Source: Arthrobacter sp. StoSoilA2 (GTDB taxonomy: Bacteria > Actinomycetota > Actinomycetes > Actinomycetales > Micrococcaceae). From it: a DNA stretch of 64,000 bases. How positions within the stretch are numbered: position 1 is the stretch's first letter; each line of letters begins with the position of its first letter. The stretch lies in assembly GCF_019977195.1 (NCBI RefSeq), contig NZ_AP024643.1, positions 682,001 through 746,000 of the forward strand, read 5' to 3'. Positions 7,302 to 16,043 of the stretch are shown piece by piece. The notes under the pieces were generated by a model. It was not told the DNA's origin and made no database searches. It saw only the letters and a program-made list of their open reading frames with translations. A program made the translations under genes and the position numbers.

Positions 7302-9392
7302 ATGAGTGAAGTACAGACACAACCAGGTGAGGCCCGGTACCGCATTGCCGTCGACACCGGCGGTACCTTTACCGACGTCGTGGTCGGTTCCAACAGCGGC
7401 GACATGGCGGTCGGCAAGGCGCTGACCACCTACGACCGCGTGTTCACCGGCTTCGAAGCGTCGGTCCGCCGCGCTGCCGAGTCCGTTGGCTGGAGCGGTG
7501 ACGACGTGCTGCGCAACGCAGACGTTATTGTCTACGGCACAACCCACGCCACCAACGCAGTCCTGACAGGCAAAGTTGCCAAGACGGCGTTGCTGACCAC
7601 GGACGGCTTTGCCGATACGCTTCTGCTCCGCGAAGGTGGACGTCGTGATGCCTTCGACTCGAAAGCTGCGTACCCGCCGCCCTACATTCCCCGCCACCTG
7701 ACCTTCCAGATCACTGAACGCATCTCCTCCGAGGGCGACATCCTGGTGGAGCTGGATGAAAAGCAGGTCCGGCAAATCCTCGGCTCCTTCAAGGAACAGG
7801 GCATTGAAGCTGTGGCCGTTTCTTTCCTCTGGTCGATCATCAACGATGCCCACGAGAAGCGGGTTGCCGAGCTGATCCAGGAGATCCTGCCCGGCGTTCC
7901 GTACACGCTCTCCAACGCGGCAAACCCCACCATCCGTGAATACCGCCGCTCCTCGGCAGCCTCGATCGATGCTTCCCTGAAGCCATTGATGGCCGACCAC
8001 CTGGGCAAGCTCCGCTCCGACCTCCAGAAGTACGGCTTCGCCGGCGACCTGCTGGTGGTTACCTCCGAGGGTGCCGTCCTCGACGTCGCCGATGTACTGG
8101 ACCGCCCGGTACTGCTGCTGAACTCCGGCCCGTCCATGGCTCCACTGGTTGGCGCGGCGGCGGCTCCGGACCACGACACAGTGGTTGTCTGCGACATGGG
8201 CGGCACCACCTTCGATGTGTCCCTGGTCGAGAATGGCGTAGTCCGCCACACCCGTGAGGCCTGGCTGGGTGAGCCGTTCGTTGGGCACCTCACCGGCCTG
8301 TCCTCCGTGGCGGTGTCCAGCATCGGCGCGGGCGGCGGCAGCATCGCCTGGATCGACGGCGGTGGCCTCCTTCGCGTAGGCCCACAGAGTGCGCGCAGCA
8401 CCCCCGGCCCGGCAGCCTACGGCCGCGGCGGCGAAGAGCCCACTGTCACCGACGCCTGTGTGGCCCTTGGCTATCTCGACACAGAAGGCTTTGAAGGTGG
8501 GTTCACCTTGAACCGCGAGGCCGCCATTAAGGCCATCGATACCCGCATTGCCGGTCCCTTGAAGATGGACACCCTTCAGGCCGCCCAAGCCATCCTTGAT
8601 GTCTCCGCCAACCACATGGCTACCGCCATCCGCCAGTCTGCTCTCGAACAGGGCGTTGACCCCCGGGGTGCGCTCATTGTTGCTGGAGGTGGCGCAGGCG
8701 CCATGGTCGCAGCGATCATCGGCAGGCTCCTGGAAGCCGACACCGTCCTGATCCCGGCTACCGCCGGCGTCCTGGCCGCCTACGGCGCCCACCGCGCACC
8801 GATCGCTACCGAGTTCCTCTCGCCGCTGCACAACGACACCCGCAGTTTCGACGCCGGTTCGGCCTCCCGGGCAGTGGAGGACCTGACGGCCAAGGCTGAA
8901 GTCTTCGTGAAGCGGTTCGACGGCGTGGGCGAAGCACCCAAGGTCACCTACTTCGTGGACGCCCGTTACCCCGGGCAGGCCTGGGACCTCCGCGTCTACC
9001 TCGACGCCGCCCCGGACACCTCCGGCGATGCGGCAGGCATCATCGAGCGCGCCTTCCACGAGGAGCACGACCGCCGCAACGGCACCCACGATCCGGACAG
9101 CCGCGTGGAGATCATCACCTGGGGTGTCCGCGTGGAAATCCCCCGGTCGGAGCACGCCAAGTCCGAAAGCGAACTCAGCCGCACCGCGGAAATCCACCGC
9201 ACGGACAGCATTGTTTTTGGCGGCAAACCCTTCAGCACCCAGCGCTACCGCGGCGTGACGCTCGCCCCACGCGACAAGATCGTAGGACCGGCCGTCATCG
9301 ATCAGCCCACCACCACCATCGTCGTGCCGCCGGAGTGGGACGCCACGCTCGATGAACGATCCAACATCTACCTCACCCGTAAGGAGGCGTAA
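7302..9392 (+). CDS. hyuA: Hydantoinase/oxoprolinase family protein, A subunit
   Basis: A 696-residue ATP-dependent amidohydrolase subunit of the HyuA/oxoprolinase family. The ASKHA-type phosphate motifs are DTGGTFTDVV (18-27) and CDMGGTTFDVSLV in the middle, along with YGTTHATNAVL. The best-known members hydrolyse the ring amide of N-methylhydantoin or 5-oxoproline; other members are acetone or acetophenone carboxylase subunits. The partner B subunit follows after only 2 bases. The substrate here is unknown, so the symbol marks the family, not a proven reaction. Confidence 0.88.
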   Translation: MSEVQTQPGEARYRIAVDTGGTFTDVVVGSNSGDMAVGKALTTYDRVFTGFEASVRRAAESVGWSGDDVLRNADVIVYGTTHATNAVLTGKVAKTALLTTDGFADTLLLREGGRRDAFDSKAAYPPPYIPRHLTFQITERISSEGDILVELDEKQVRQILGSFKEQGIEAVAVSFLWSIINDAHEKRVAELIQEILPGVPYTLSNAANPTIREYRRSSAASIDASLKPLMADHLGKLRSDLQKYGFAGDLLVVTSEGAVLDVADVLDRPVLLLNSGPSMAPLVGAAAAPDHDTVVVCDMGGTTFDVSLVENGVVRHTREAWLGEPFVGHLTGLSSVAVSSIGAGGGSIAWIDGGGLLRVGPQSARSTPGPAAYGRGGEEPTVTDACVALGYLDTEGFEGGFTLNREAAIKAIDTRIAGPLKMDTLQAAQAILDVSANHMATAIRQSALEQGVDPRGALIVAGGGAGAMVAAIIGRLLEADTVLIPATAGVLAAYGAHRAPIATEFLSPLHNDTRSFDAGSASRAVEDLTAKAEVFVKRFDGVGEAPKVTYFVDARYPGQAWDLRVYLDAAPDTSGDAAGIIERAFHEEHDRRNGTHDPDSRVEIITWGVRVEIPRSEHAKSESELSRTAEIHRTDSIVFGGKPFSTQRYRGVTLAPRDKIVGPAVIDQPTTTIVVPPEWDATLDERSNIYLTRKEA

Positions 9393-9394
9393 CC

Positions 9395-11155
9395 GTGACC
9401 CGCGAATTCGATCCCGTAAAGCTCTCGGTCCTTGCCAACGCATTCGACGGCATTGTCCGCGAGATGACCAGCGGCCTGCTCCGCTCCGCCCGCTCATCCG
9501 TCATCAACACGGCCCGCGACTTCTCCTGTGCTGTGCTGACCGCGGACAACCAGTTGCTCGCTGCCGCCGAAGGTGTGCCCGTGCACGTCTTCGGTGCCGG
9601 CCCGCTGGGCGAGGACATGGTTGAGCTGCACAAAGACATCAAGGAAGGCGATGCGTTCCTGCACAACGACCCCTACATGGGTAATTCGCACGCTGCAGAC
9701 CACGTGATCCTGGTACCCATCTTCATCCAGGGCCGCCACCTCTTCACCGCCGTGACCAAGGCCCACCAGGCCGACTGCGGCAACTCGCTTCCCACCACGT
9801 TCTTCGCCACCGCGCGGGACGTCTACGAGGAAGGCGCACTGATCTTCCCTTGCGTGCGGATCCAGCGCGACTACACGGACATCGACGACATCATCCGCAT
9901 GTGCCGGTCCCGCATCCGTGTTCCCGACCAGTGGTACGGCGACTACCTGGCATCCGTTGGAGCCTCGCGCATCGCCGAGCGCCGCATCCACGAACTCGCT
10001 GCAAAGTTCGGCGTGGATGACCTGGTGGACTTCGTGGACGCCTGGTTCGACTACTCCGAGCGCCTGACGGCCGGCGCGATCGAGAAGCTGCCCGAATACG
10101 TCCTCCACGGCACCTCCACCCACGATCCCTTCCCCGGCACAGGCCCGGACGGCGTGCATTTGCAGGCAACCCTCGAGGTGAAGCCAAAGCAGGGCAAGGT
10201 TGTGATCGACCTCCGCGACAACCCGGACAACCTGCCTAACGGACTGAACCTCACCAAGGCAACGGCCACCGGCGCCGCGCTGGCCGGGATCCTTTCCGGC
10301 ATCCCGGAGAACCTGCCGAGCAACGCCGGAACCTTCCGCCGCGTGGAGGTGCTGCTGCGTGACGGCTGCGCCGTGGGTGTTCCCAAGCACCCCTACTCCT
10401 GCTCGTCGGGCACCACCAACCTCGCGGACCGAGTGGTCAACATCGTCCAGGCCGCTTTCTCCCAGATCGACGACGGTTACGGCACCGCCGAGGGCGCAGC
10501 CGGCCAGGCGCCTGCCAAGTCGGTCATCTCCGGGACGGACGAACGCAACGGCAACCCCTACGTCAACCAGATCCTGGTAGGCGGCGTCGGTGGTCCGGCC
10601 ACCCCGTACGTTGATGGTTGGCCCACCTACCAGCGACCCGTGTGCGGGGCCCTCCTGTACCACGACAGCGTGGAAGTGGACGAGCAGCGGTACCCGATCC
10701 TGGTCCACGAACGCACCCTCGTTGCCGACTCCGGCGGAGCCGGCCGCCAACGCGGTGGGCTCGCCACGCGCGTCACCATGGAACCCCGTGGCGAGAGCGT
10801 CACCCTCACCTACGGCATCGAAGGCAAAATCAACCCGCCCAAGGGTGTCCGTGGCGGTCACGACGGCGCCGAGCCGTCCACATGGGTGGAAGACCTCAAG
10901 ACCGGCGAACGCCGCGAGATCCCGGTGGTCGGCCGCTACGACCTGCAGTCGGGAGAGAAGGTCGTCTCCATCACCCCCGGCGGTGGTGGCTACGGAGACC
11001 CGCTGGAACGCGATGTCCTGGCAGTGCTCGACGACTATCGCGAGTCACGCGTGACCCTCGAAGCCGCGGCCGCACACTACGGCGTGGTCATCACAGACGG
11101 CGCCGTCGACGAAGCAGCAACGGCCCAGACCCGCCAGGAACGCCTGGCCGGCTAG
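9395..11155 (+). CDS. hyuB: Hydantoinase/oxoprolinase family protein, B subunit
   Basis: A 586-residue HyuB-type subunit with GTG start at 9395 behind a very strong AAGGAGG. Family motifs are FLHNDPYMGNSHAADHVILV near residue 90, ATGAALAGILSG, AAAGQAPAKS and the C-terminal glycine-rich SITPGGGGYGDPLERD. It forms the working complex with the HyuA subunit directly upstream. The ring amide of an N-heterocycle is a plausible target, which fits with the aminotransferase and FAH enzyme in the same operon. The stop codon lies inside the first copy of a 20-bp tandem repeat. Confidence 0.88.
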   Translation: MTREFDPVKLSVLANAFDGIVREMTSGLLRSARSSVINTARDFSCAVLTADNQLLAAAEGVPVHVFGAGPLGEDMVELHKDIKEGDAFLHNDPYMGNSHAADHVILVPIFIQGRHLFTAVTKAHQADCGNSLPTTFFATARDVYEEGALIFPCVRIQRDYTDIDDIIRMCRSRIRVPDQWYGDYLASVGASRIAERRIHELAAKFGVDDLVDFVDAWFDYSERLTAGAIEKLPEYVLHGTSTHDPFPGTGPDGVHLQATLEVKPKQGKVVIDLRDNPDNLPNGLNLTKATATGAALAGILSGIPENLPSNAGTFRRVEVLLRDGCAVGVPKHPYSCSSGTTNLADRVVNIVQAAFSQIDDGYGTAEGAAGQAPAKSVISGTDERNGNPYVNQILVGGVGGPATPYVDGWPTYQRPVCGALLYHDSVEVDEQRYPILVHERTLVADSGGAGRQRGGLATRVTMEPRGESVTLTYGIEGKINPPKGVRGGHDGAEPSTWVEDLKTGERREIPVVGRYDLQSGEKVVSITPGGGGYGDPLERDVLAVLDDYRESRVTLEAAAAHYGVVITDGAVDEAATAQTRQERLAG

Positions 11156-11192
11156 CACCGAGCTATCGCAACTAGCACCGGCCTATCGCAAC
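11153..11192 (+). repeat. Two tandem copies of a 20-bp repeat at the hyuB stop
   Basis: TAGCACCGAGCTATCGCAAC (11153-11172) is followed directly by a copy differing in one base (11173-11192). The first TAG is the hyuB stop codon. Confidence 0.7.
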
Positions 11193-11193
11193 T

Positions 11194-11229
11194 CATCCCG
11201 GGGCGAGGTATATTCCTCGCCCCGGGATG
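11194..11229. terminator. Strong GC hairpin between hyuB and the Gfo/Idh gene
   Basis: A perfect 15-bp stem, CATCCCGGGGCGAGG paired with CCTCGCCCCGGGATG, around a 6-base AT loop. No T-run follows and the next gene starts at 11258 on the same strand, so it may attenuate transcription or protect the upstream mRNA rather than end the operon completely. Confidence 0.6.
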
Positions 11230-11257
11230 TTCCACCAATCATTAAACGGAGATTCAC

Positions 11258-12391
11258 ATGGAACCCATTCGAGTCGGCATCATCGGCGTCGGAAACGTCC
11301 TCAACCAATACCTGGACAAGATCGGCGTCCACCCCGACGTCCAGATCGTGGCGCTCGCGGACGTGAACCCCGAGGCAGTCAGGAAGCGCGCTGCCGAGTA
11401 CGACGTTCCCAAGGCTCTCACCCCCGACGAGCTACTGGCAGATCAGGACGTAGAGTTGGTCCTCAACCTCACTCCGCCCAAGCTCCATGCACCGGTCACG
11501 CTACAGGCGATCGCTGCCGGCAAGCACGTCCTTTCCGAAAAACCCTTCGCAACCTCCCTTGAAGAAGCGAAGCAGATTCTGGACGCAGCACGGGAAGCCG
11601 GCGTCAAGGTAGGTTCCGCGCCCACCACGTTCCTGGGTTCCGGCATGCAGACCAGCCGCAAGCTCATTGACGACGGCTGGATTGGCGAGCCGGTAGCAGC
11701 CTTCGCCTCCTTCGCCTGCCGCGGCTATGAGCACTGGCACCCGAACGTGGACCCTTTCTACAGCCCCGGCGCAGGCCCCATGCTGGACATCGGACCGTAC
11801 CTGATCACCAACCTTGTGAACTTCTTCGGCCCGGTGAAGCGGGTTTCCGCGACCACGCCCCGTTCGTCCGAAACTCGTCCCCGCCCGGGCAAAGAGGGTG
11901 AAGTCATCCAGATCCAGACCCCCACGCACGTCACGGGCACCCTCGACTTCGAGTCCGGCGCTGCTGCCACCGTGATCGTCAGCTGGGACATCTGGAACCA
12001 CAACCTGCCGCACCTGGAGATCTACGGCACCGGCGGCTCCCTGGCCGCGCCGAACCCGGACCACTTCTCCGGCGCTCCAGTGCTGCGCCGCGGCGAGCCG
12101 GGCGACCTCGCGCTGGACATGACCCCGCCCGGCGGTGGCGACTGGCGCGAAACGCCCATCACCCACCGTGACGACGCCTACCGCGGCATCGGCCTGGCCG
12201 AATTCGGCTACGCCATCCGCAACGGCGTGGAGCCCCGGACGGGCGGCGACTTCGCCTACCACGTGCTGGAGGTCCTCCTCGCCTTCGAGGCATCCTCGGA
12301 GCAGGGCAAGCACATCGAAATCGAAAGCACCTGCGAGCGTCCCCGGCCGCTGCCCTCCGTGGGTCCACAGGAGCCTTACCGCTTCGACTAA
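11258..12391 (+). CDS. Gfo/Idh/MocA-family NAD(P)-dependent oxidoreductase
   Basis: A 377-residue sugar- or cyclitol-type dehydrogenase. The N-terminal Rossmann domain starts VGIIGVGNVLNQYLDKIG, and the catalytic-lysine segment is HVLSEKPFATSL. The C-terminal domain is the alpha/beta sheet typical of the family (GPMLDIGPYLITNLVNFFG). It resembles the enzymes at 37907 and 43184 (GAGNISKQYLDNL, GPLFDMGPYYLTALI) more than the IolG-like one at 22602. It oxidises a hydroxyl group of an unknown polyol substrate. Last gene before a strong terminator. Confidence 0.87.
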   Translation: MEPIRVGIIGVGNVLNQYLDKIGVHPDVQIVALADVNPEAVRKRAAEYDVPKALTPDELLADQDVELVLNLTPPKLHAPVTLQAIAAGKHVLSEKPFATSLEEAKQILDAAREAGVKVGSAPTTFLGSGMQTSRKLIDDGWIGEPVAAFASFACRGYEHWHPNVDPFYSPGAGPMLDIGPYLITNLVNFFGPVKRVSATTPRSSETRPRPGKEGEVIQIQTPTHVTGTLDFESGAAATVIVSWDIWNHNLPHLEIYGTGGSLAAPNPDHFSGAPVLRRGEPGDLALDMTPPGGGDWRETPITHRDDAYRGIGLAEFGYAIRNGVEPRTGGDFAYHVLEVLLAFEASSEQGKHIEIESTCERPRPLPSVGPQEPYRFD

Positions 12392-12402
12392 CTCAACAAC
12401 TA

Positions 12403-12451
12403 AACAGCAGCCGACGGCGGTACCTACGTACCGCCGTCGGCTGCTGTTTTT
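12403..12451 (+). terminator. Intrinsic terminator of the 4069-12391 operon
   Basis: A perfect 21-bp stem (12403-12423 with 12428-12448) around a 4-base loop, running into five T at 12447-12451. It is a textbook rho-independent terminator. Confidence 0.9.
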
Positions 12452-12473
12452 GCGTGTCCGGGCAAAGGGGCTG

Positions 12474-12490
12474 CGTCCCAAACTGGGACA
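12474..12490. promoter_or_regulatory. Regulon dyad, CGTCCCA-AAC-TGGGACA
   Basis: A nearly perfect 17-bp palindrome of the TGTCYCA-N3-TGGCACA family, 85 bp before the IolD-like gene. Confidence 0.7.
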
Positions 12491-12575
12491 CAACTTTGCC
12501 TCCCCGCGGTGAAAACCTGATGTTCGGGCGAATCGGTTTGCAAGTGCCGACGCACCTACGAATTTAGGAGAACGC

Positions 12576-14537
12576 ATGACTAGCACAGCCGCTGCTGATC
12601 TCGGCACCGAGGTCAATATCGCAGCCGATAAAAAGGCCGTCCGCCGCCGCACTGTCGCACAAGCGATCGTCGAGTATTTGCAGGTCCAGTACAGCGAACT
12701 GGACGGCGAGAAACGGCGCCTGATCGCCGGCATGTACGGCATCTTCGGCCATGGCAACTCCGTGGGCCTGGCCCAAGGCATCGATGAATACGGCGTGGAC
12801 TTCCCGCACTACCAAGGCAAGAACGAGCAATCCATGGTCCACGCGGCCATCGGCTTTGCCAAGGCTTCCAACCGTGCGGCCACCCTGGCCTGCACCGCTT
12901 CAGCCGGTCCGGGATCCACCAACATGGTCTCCGGTGCCGCGACGGCCACCACCAACCGACTCCCTGTGCTGCTGTTCCCCGCGGACATCATCAACAACCG
13001 GTTCGGCGACCCCGTGCTGCAGCAGATCGAGCACCCCGTTGAGCGCGACGTGTCCGCCAACGACTGCTTCCGTCCCGTCAGCCGCTATTTTGACCGGATC
13101 ACCCACCCGGCCCAGCTGCTGTCCACCCTCCCCGAGGCCATGCGCGTCCTCACCGATCCTGTGGAAACGGGCGCCGTGGTGGTTTGCCTGCCGCAGGACA
13201 TCCAGGGCGCCGAATTCGACTTCCCGGAGTCCTTCTTCACCCCGCGCGTCTGGCACATCCGCCGGCGTCCCGCCGTCGAGGATGAGCTCCGCGACGCCGC
13301 AGAAATCATCCGCAACGCCAAGCGTCCGCTGCTGATCGCCGGTGGCGGCGTCCGCTACTCCAAGGCACAGGAAGAACTGGCACTCTTCAGCGCCGAGTTC
13401 GGCATCCCGGTGTCCGAGACCTACGCCGGCAAGGGCAGCGGACCCATCACCGACCTTAACCTCGGGGCATTGGGTGTGACCGGAACTGTGGGCGCCAACG
13501 AGATCGCCGACGGTGCGGATGTTGTGGTCACCGTGGGCTCCCGCCTGCAGGACTTCATCACGGCCTCGCACTCGCTGTTCCAGAACCCGGACGTGAAGTT
13601 CGTGAACCTCAACGTGGGTTCGTTCGACGCCCACAAGATGGGCTCGTTCCCCGTCATCGGTGACGCCAGGCTTAACCTGGCCGCCCTGCGCGAGCGGCTC
13701 GCCGCCGTCGGGTACTCGACGTCGGACGAGTTCCGCAGCGACGTGGCGGACGCACGCAAGGCCACGCTGGAAGTTCGCAAGCACGATCTCCAGGATTTCG
13801 CCGGTGAACTGATGAGCCAGGCACAGGTAATCGACGTGCTCAACAGGCGCACCACCAACGAGGACGCCCTGATTTTGGGCTCCGGCGGCGTGGTTGAAGG
13901 CATCCACAAGGCGTGGGACCCGTCCAACGGCACGGAAATCCACTTCGAGTACGCCAACTCCTGCATGGGCCATGAGATCCCGGCTGGCCTCGGCTACCGT
14001 TTGGCCCGTCCCGATGCGCCGGGCGAGGTATATGTCCTGATCGGTGACGGTACCTACTTCATGCAGCCAACCGAACTGGTCACGGCTGTCCAGGAACGCA
14101 AGAAGATCATCACCATCGTCATCGACAACCGCGGACACCAGTGCATCTGGCCCCTCCAGGTTGCCAAGGGCGGTCCGGGCCGCGAATTCGGCACCCAGTA
14201 CCGGGAACGCAGCAAAGAGTCCGGCCGACTGGACGGGGCCATCCTCGATTTCGACATCGCGGCCAACGCGGCCAGCATGGGTTGTGCTGCCTGGTCCACG
14301 ACGACGATCGAGGAGTTCTCGGCCGCCCTCACCGAGGCGAAGGAAGTCGAAGGTCCTGCTGTGATCGTGGCCCGCGTGGAGCCGTGGCGCTATCTTTCCG
14401 GCAACGGCGCCTTCTGGGACGTTGGAGCTCCGATGACCTCGGAGAGACCCGACACCCTGGAGGGTATCGCCAAGCACCTCAAGGGCCGTGAGCGTCAGCG
14501 CTTCTACGCTGCCACCACCGCACCTGAAACGCGCTAA
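12576..14537 (+). CDS. iolD: IolD-type ThDP-dependent 1,2-dione acylhydrolase
   Basis: A 653-residue thiamine-diphosphate enzyme closest to 3D-(3,5/4)-trihydroxycyclohexane-1,2-dione hydrolase, which opens the cyclic diketone of inositol catabolism. The N-terminal Pyr domain has IAGMYGIFGHGNSVGL and the catalytic Glu84 in GKNEQSM. The C-terminal PP domain has YVLIGDGTYFMQPTELV and the distal Asn in IVIDNRGHQ, which binds ThDP-Mg. Start ATG behind TAGGAG. None of iolB, iolC, iolE or iolA is adjacent, so the true substrate may be a related cyclic dione. It is co-transcribed with the aldehyde dehydrogenase unless the hairpin at 14545 stops transcription. Confidence 0.87.
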   Translation: MTSTAAADLGTEVNIAADKKAVRRRTVAQAIVEYLQVQYSELDGEKRRLIAGMYGIFGHGNSVGLAQGIDEYGVDFPHYQGKNEQSMVHAAIGFAKASNRAATLACTASAGPGSTNMVSGAATATTNRLPVLLFPADIINNRFGDPVLQQIEHPVERDVSANDCFRPVSRYFDRITHPAQLLSTLPEAMRVLTDPVETGAVVVCLPQDIQGAEFDFPESFFTPRVWHIRRRPAVEDELRDAAEIIRNAKRPLLIAGGGVRYSKAQEELALFSAEFGIPVSETYAGKGSGPITDLNLGALGVTGTVGANEIADGADVVVTVGSRLQDFITASHSLFQNPDVKFVNLNVGSFDAHKMGSFPVIGDARLNLAALRERLAAVGYSTSDEFRSDVADARKATLEVRKHDLQDFAGELMSQAQVIDVLNRRTTNEDALILGSGGVVEGIHKAWDPSNGTEIHFEYANSCMGHEIPAGLGYRLARPDAPGEVYVLIGDGTYFMQPTELVTAVQERKKIITIVIDNRGHQCIWPLQVAKGGPGREFGTQYRERSKESGRLDGAILDFDIAANAASMGCAAWSTTTIEEFSAALTEAKEVEGPAVIVARVEPWRYLSGNGAFWDVGAPMTSERPDTLEGIAKHLKGRERQRFYAATTAPETR

Positions 14538-14544
14538 GCGCACC

Positions 14545-14585
14545 GGGCGGGACCGCTATATCCGGCGGTCCCGCCCGTGTCTTTT
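14545..14585 (+). terminator. Hairpin after iolD
   Basis: A 12-bp stem, GGGCGGGACCGC paired with GCGGTCCCGCCC (14545-14556 with 14565-14576), followed by a short T-run. It probably reduces but may not abolish read-through into the aldehyde dehydrogenase gene at 14616. Confidence 0.7.
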
Positions 14586-14615
14586 ACGGGATTTATTGAC
14601 CAAGGAGCATTCATC

Positions 14616-15971
14616 ATGAGCGCATTTGCCGTTACTGATCCGGCCACCGGAACCATTCACGCCGAGTACCCCGCAGCCACCGACGCAGAAGTCGAGGCCG
14701 GACTCAGCGCAGCCCAGAAGACCTACCAGGACTGGTCACGCACCACTACGGTCGCCGAACGCGCGGCCATGGCCAAGCGCCTCGCGGACCTGTTCGTTGC
14801 CCGCAAGGACAAGCTTGCCGCCATCATCAACCGCGAAATGGGCAAGCCGCTCCAGCAGGCCGTAGGCGAAGCGGAGTTCTCCGGCTCCATCGCGGCAGCC
14901 TTTGCAGAACATGCAGAGGAATGGCTCGCGGACGAGGAACTCGAGGTTGCTGACGGGCTGAGGACCTTCTTCCGCTACCAGGGCCTCGGCGTGATCCTGG
15001 GCATCATGCCGTGGAACTACCCCTACTACCAGGTGGCACGGTTCGCGATCCCCAACATCATCCTGGGCAACACGGTGATCGTCCGCCACGCCAGCCAGTG
15101 CCCGGAGTCGGCGCTCGCCCTGGAGGAACTCTTCCGCGATGCAGGCTTCCCGGAGGGCGCCTACGTCAACCTCTTTGCCACGCACCAGCAGATCTCGGAC
15201 ATCATTGCCGATGACCGTGTGCAGGGTGTCTCGCTCACCGGTTCCGAGCAGGTGGGAGCGATCGTCGCTGAGCAGGCCGGACGCGCGTTGAAGAAGTGCG
15301 TCCTCGAGCTTGGTGGAGCCGACGTGTTCCTGGTTCTGGACACTGACGACGTGGACCTCGCGGTGAAGAAGGCCGTCATGGGCCGCATGGGCAACACGGG
15401 GCAGTCGTGCAACGGTTCCAAGAGGATCGTGGTGCTGGACAAGTACTTCGACGAGTTCTCGGAGAAGTTCAAGGCCGCCATTGCTGGCCAGTCCTACGAG
15501 AACGGCGATTTCGGCCCGATGTCCTCCGATTCAGCCACCAAGTTCCTGGCTTCCCAGGTGCAGGGTGCGCTGGACCAGGGCGCCGAAATCCTGGTGGGCA
15601 ACAATGAGCCAAAGGGCAACGTGTTTACCCCGACGGTGATCACCAACATCACCCCGTCCATGGACGTCTACAGCGAGGAACTGTTCGGTCCCGTTGCACA
15701 GCTCTACAAGGTCAGCACCGACGATGAAGCGATCAAGCTCGCGAATTCCTCGCCGTATGGCCTTGGTTCCGTGGTGATTTGCGACGACATCGACCGCGCC
15801 GAGCGCGTCGGCAATCAGCTCGACGTCGGCATGGTGTTCGTAGGTGCCTACGACCTCAGCGGTGCGGACGTGCCGTTCGGCGGCATCAAGAAGTCCGGCT
15901 ACGGCCGGGAACTGGGCAAGGTGGGCATGCTGGAGTTCGCCAACAAGAAGCTGTTCCGCTTCGCCAAGTAG
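14616..15971 (+). CDS. NAD(P)-dependent aldehyde dehydrogenase, succinate-semialdehyde-dehydrogenase-like
   Basis: A 451-residue aldehyde dehydrogenase starting at ATG 14616 behind AAGGAG. The frame is open upstream but lacks family similarity there. Active-site residues are visible: Asn134 (PWNYP), general base Glu231 (LELGGAD) and nucleophile Cys265 (GQSCNG). The short N-terminus and MNREMGKP-like region (residues 71-78) match the GabD/Sad subfamily. It would oxidise the semialdehyde made by upstream steps, possibly the one left after IolD-type cleavage, to an acid. It is not the CoA-acylating methylmalonate-semialdehyde dehydrogenase (IolA). Confidence 0.88.
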   Translation: MSAFAVTDPATGTIHAEYPAATDAEVEAGLSAAQKTYQDWSRTTTVAERAAMAKRLADLFVARKDKLAAIINREMGKPLQQAVGEAEFSGSIAAAFAEHAEEWLADEELEVADGLRTFFRYQGLGVILGIMPWNYPYYQVARFAIPNIILGNTVIVRHASQCPESALALEELFRDAGFPEGAYVNLFATHQQISDIIADDRVQGVSLTGSEQVGAIVAEQAGRALKKCVLELGGADVFLVLDTDDVDLAVKKAVMGRMGNTGQSCNGSKRIVVLDKYFDEFSEKFKAAIAGQSYENGDFGPMSSDSATKFLASQVQGALDQGAEILVGNNEPKGNVFTPTVITNITPSMDVYSEELFGPVAQLYKVSTDDEAIKLANSSPYGLGSVVICDDIDRAERVGNQLDVGMVFVGAYDLSGADVPFGGIKKSGYGRELGKVGMLEFANKKLFRFAK

Positions 15972-16003
15972 TTTTCAACGCAGCAAAATCAGCGCAGCAC
16001 AAA

Positions 16004-16038
16004 GGAGGCCGGATCATCGCGATCCGGCCTCCCTTGTT
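16004..16038. terminator. Bidirectional terminator between convergent genes
   Basis: A perfect 12-bp stem, GGAGGCCGGATC paired with GATCCGGCCTCC (16004-16015 with 16021-16032), between the stops of the plus-strand aldehyde dehydrogenase and the minus-strand Gfo/Idh gene. Confidence 0.8.
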
Positions 16039-16043
16039 CAGTC

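Noticed and set aside
7281..9497. 738-codon open frame antisense to hyuA
   Set aside because: It mirrors the HyuA gene in a high-GC antisense frame; its translation is Gly/Val/Asp/Arg-rich without motifs, while the plus strand carries full family signatures.
12900..14543. 547-codon antisense frame over iolD
   Set aside because: Same reason: shadow frame of a well-conserved ThDP enzyme.
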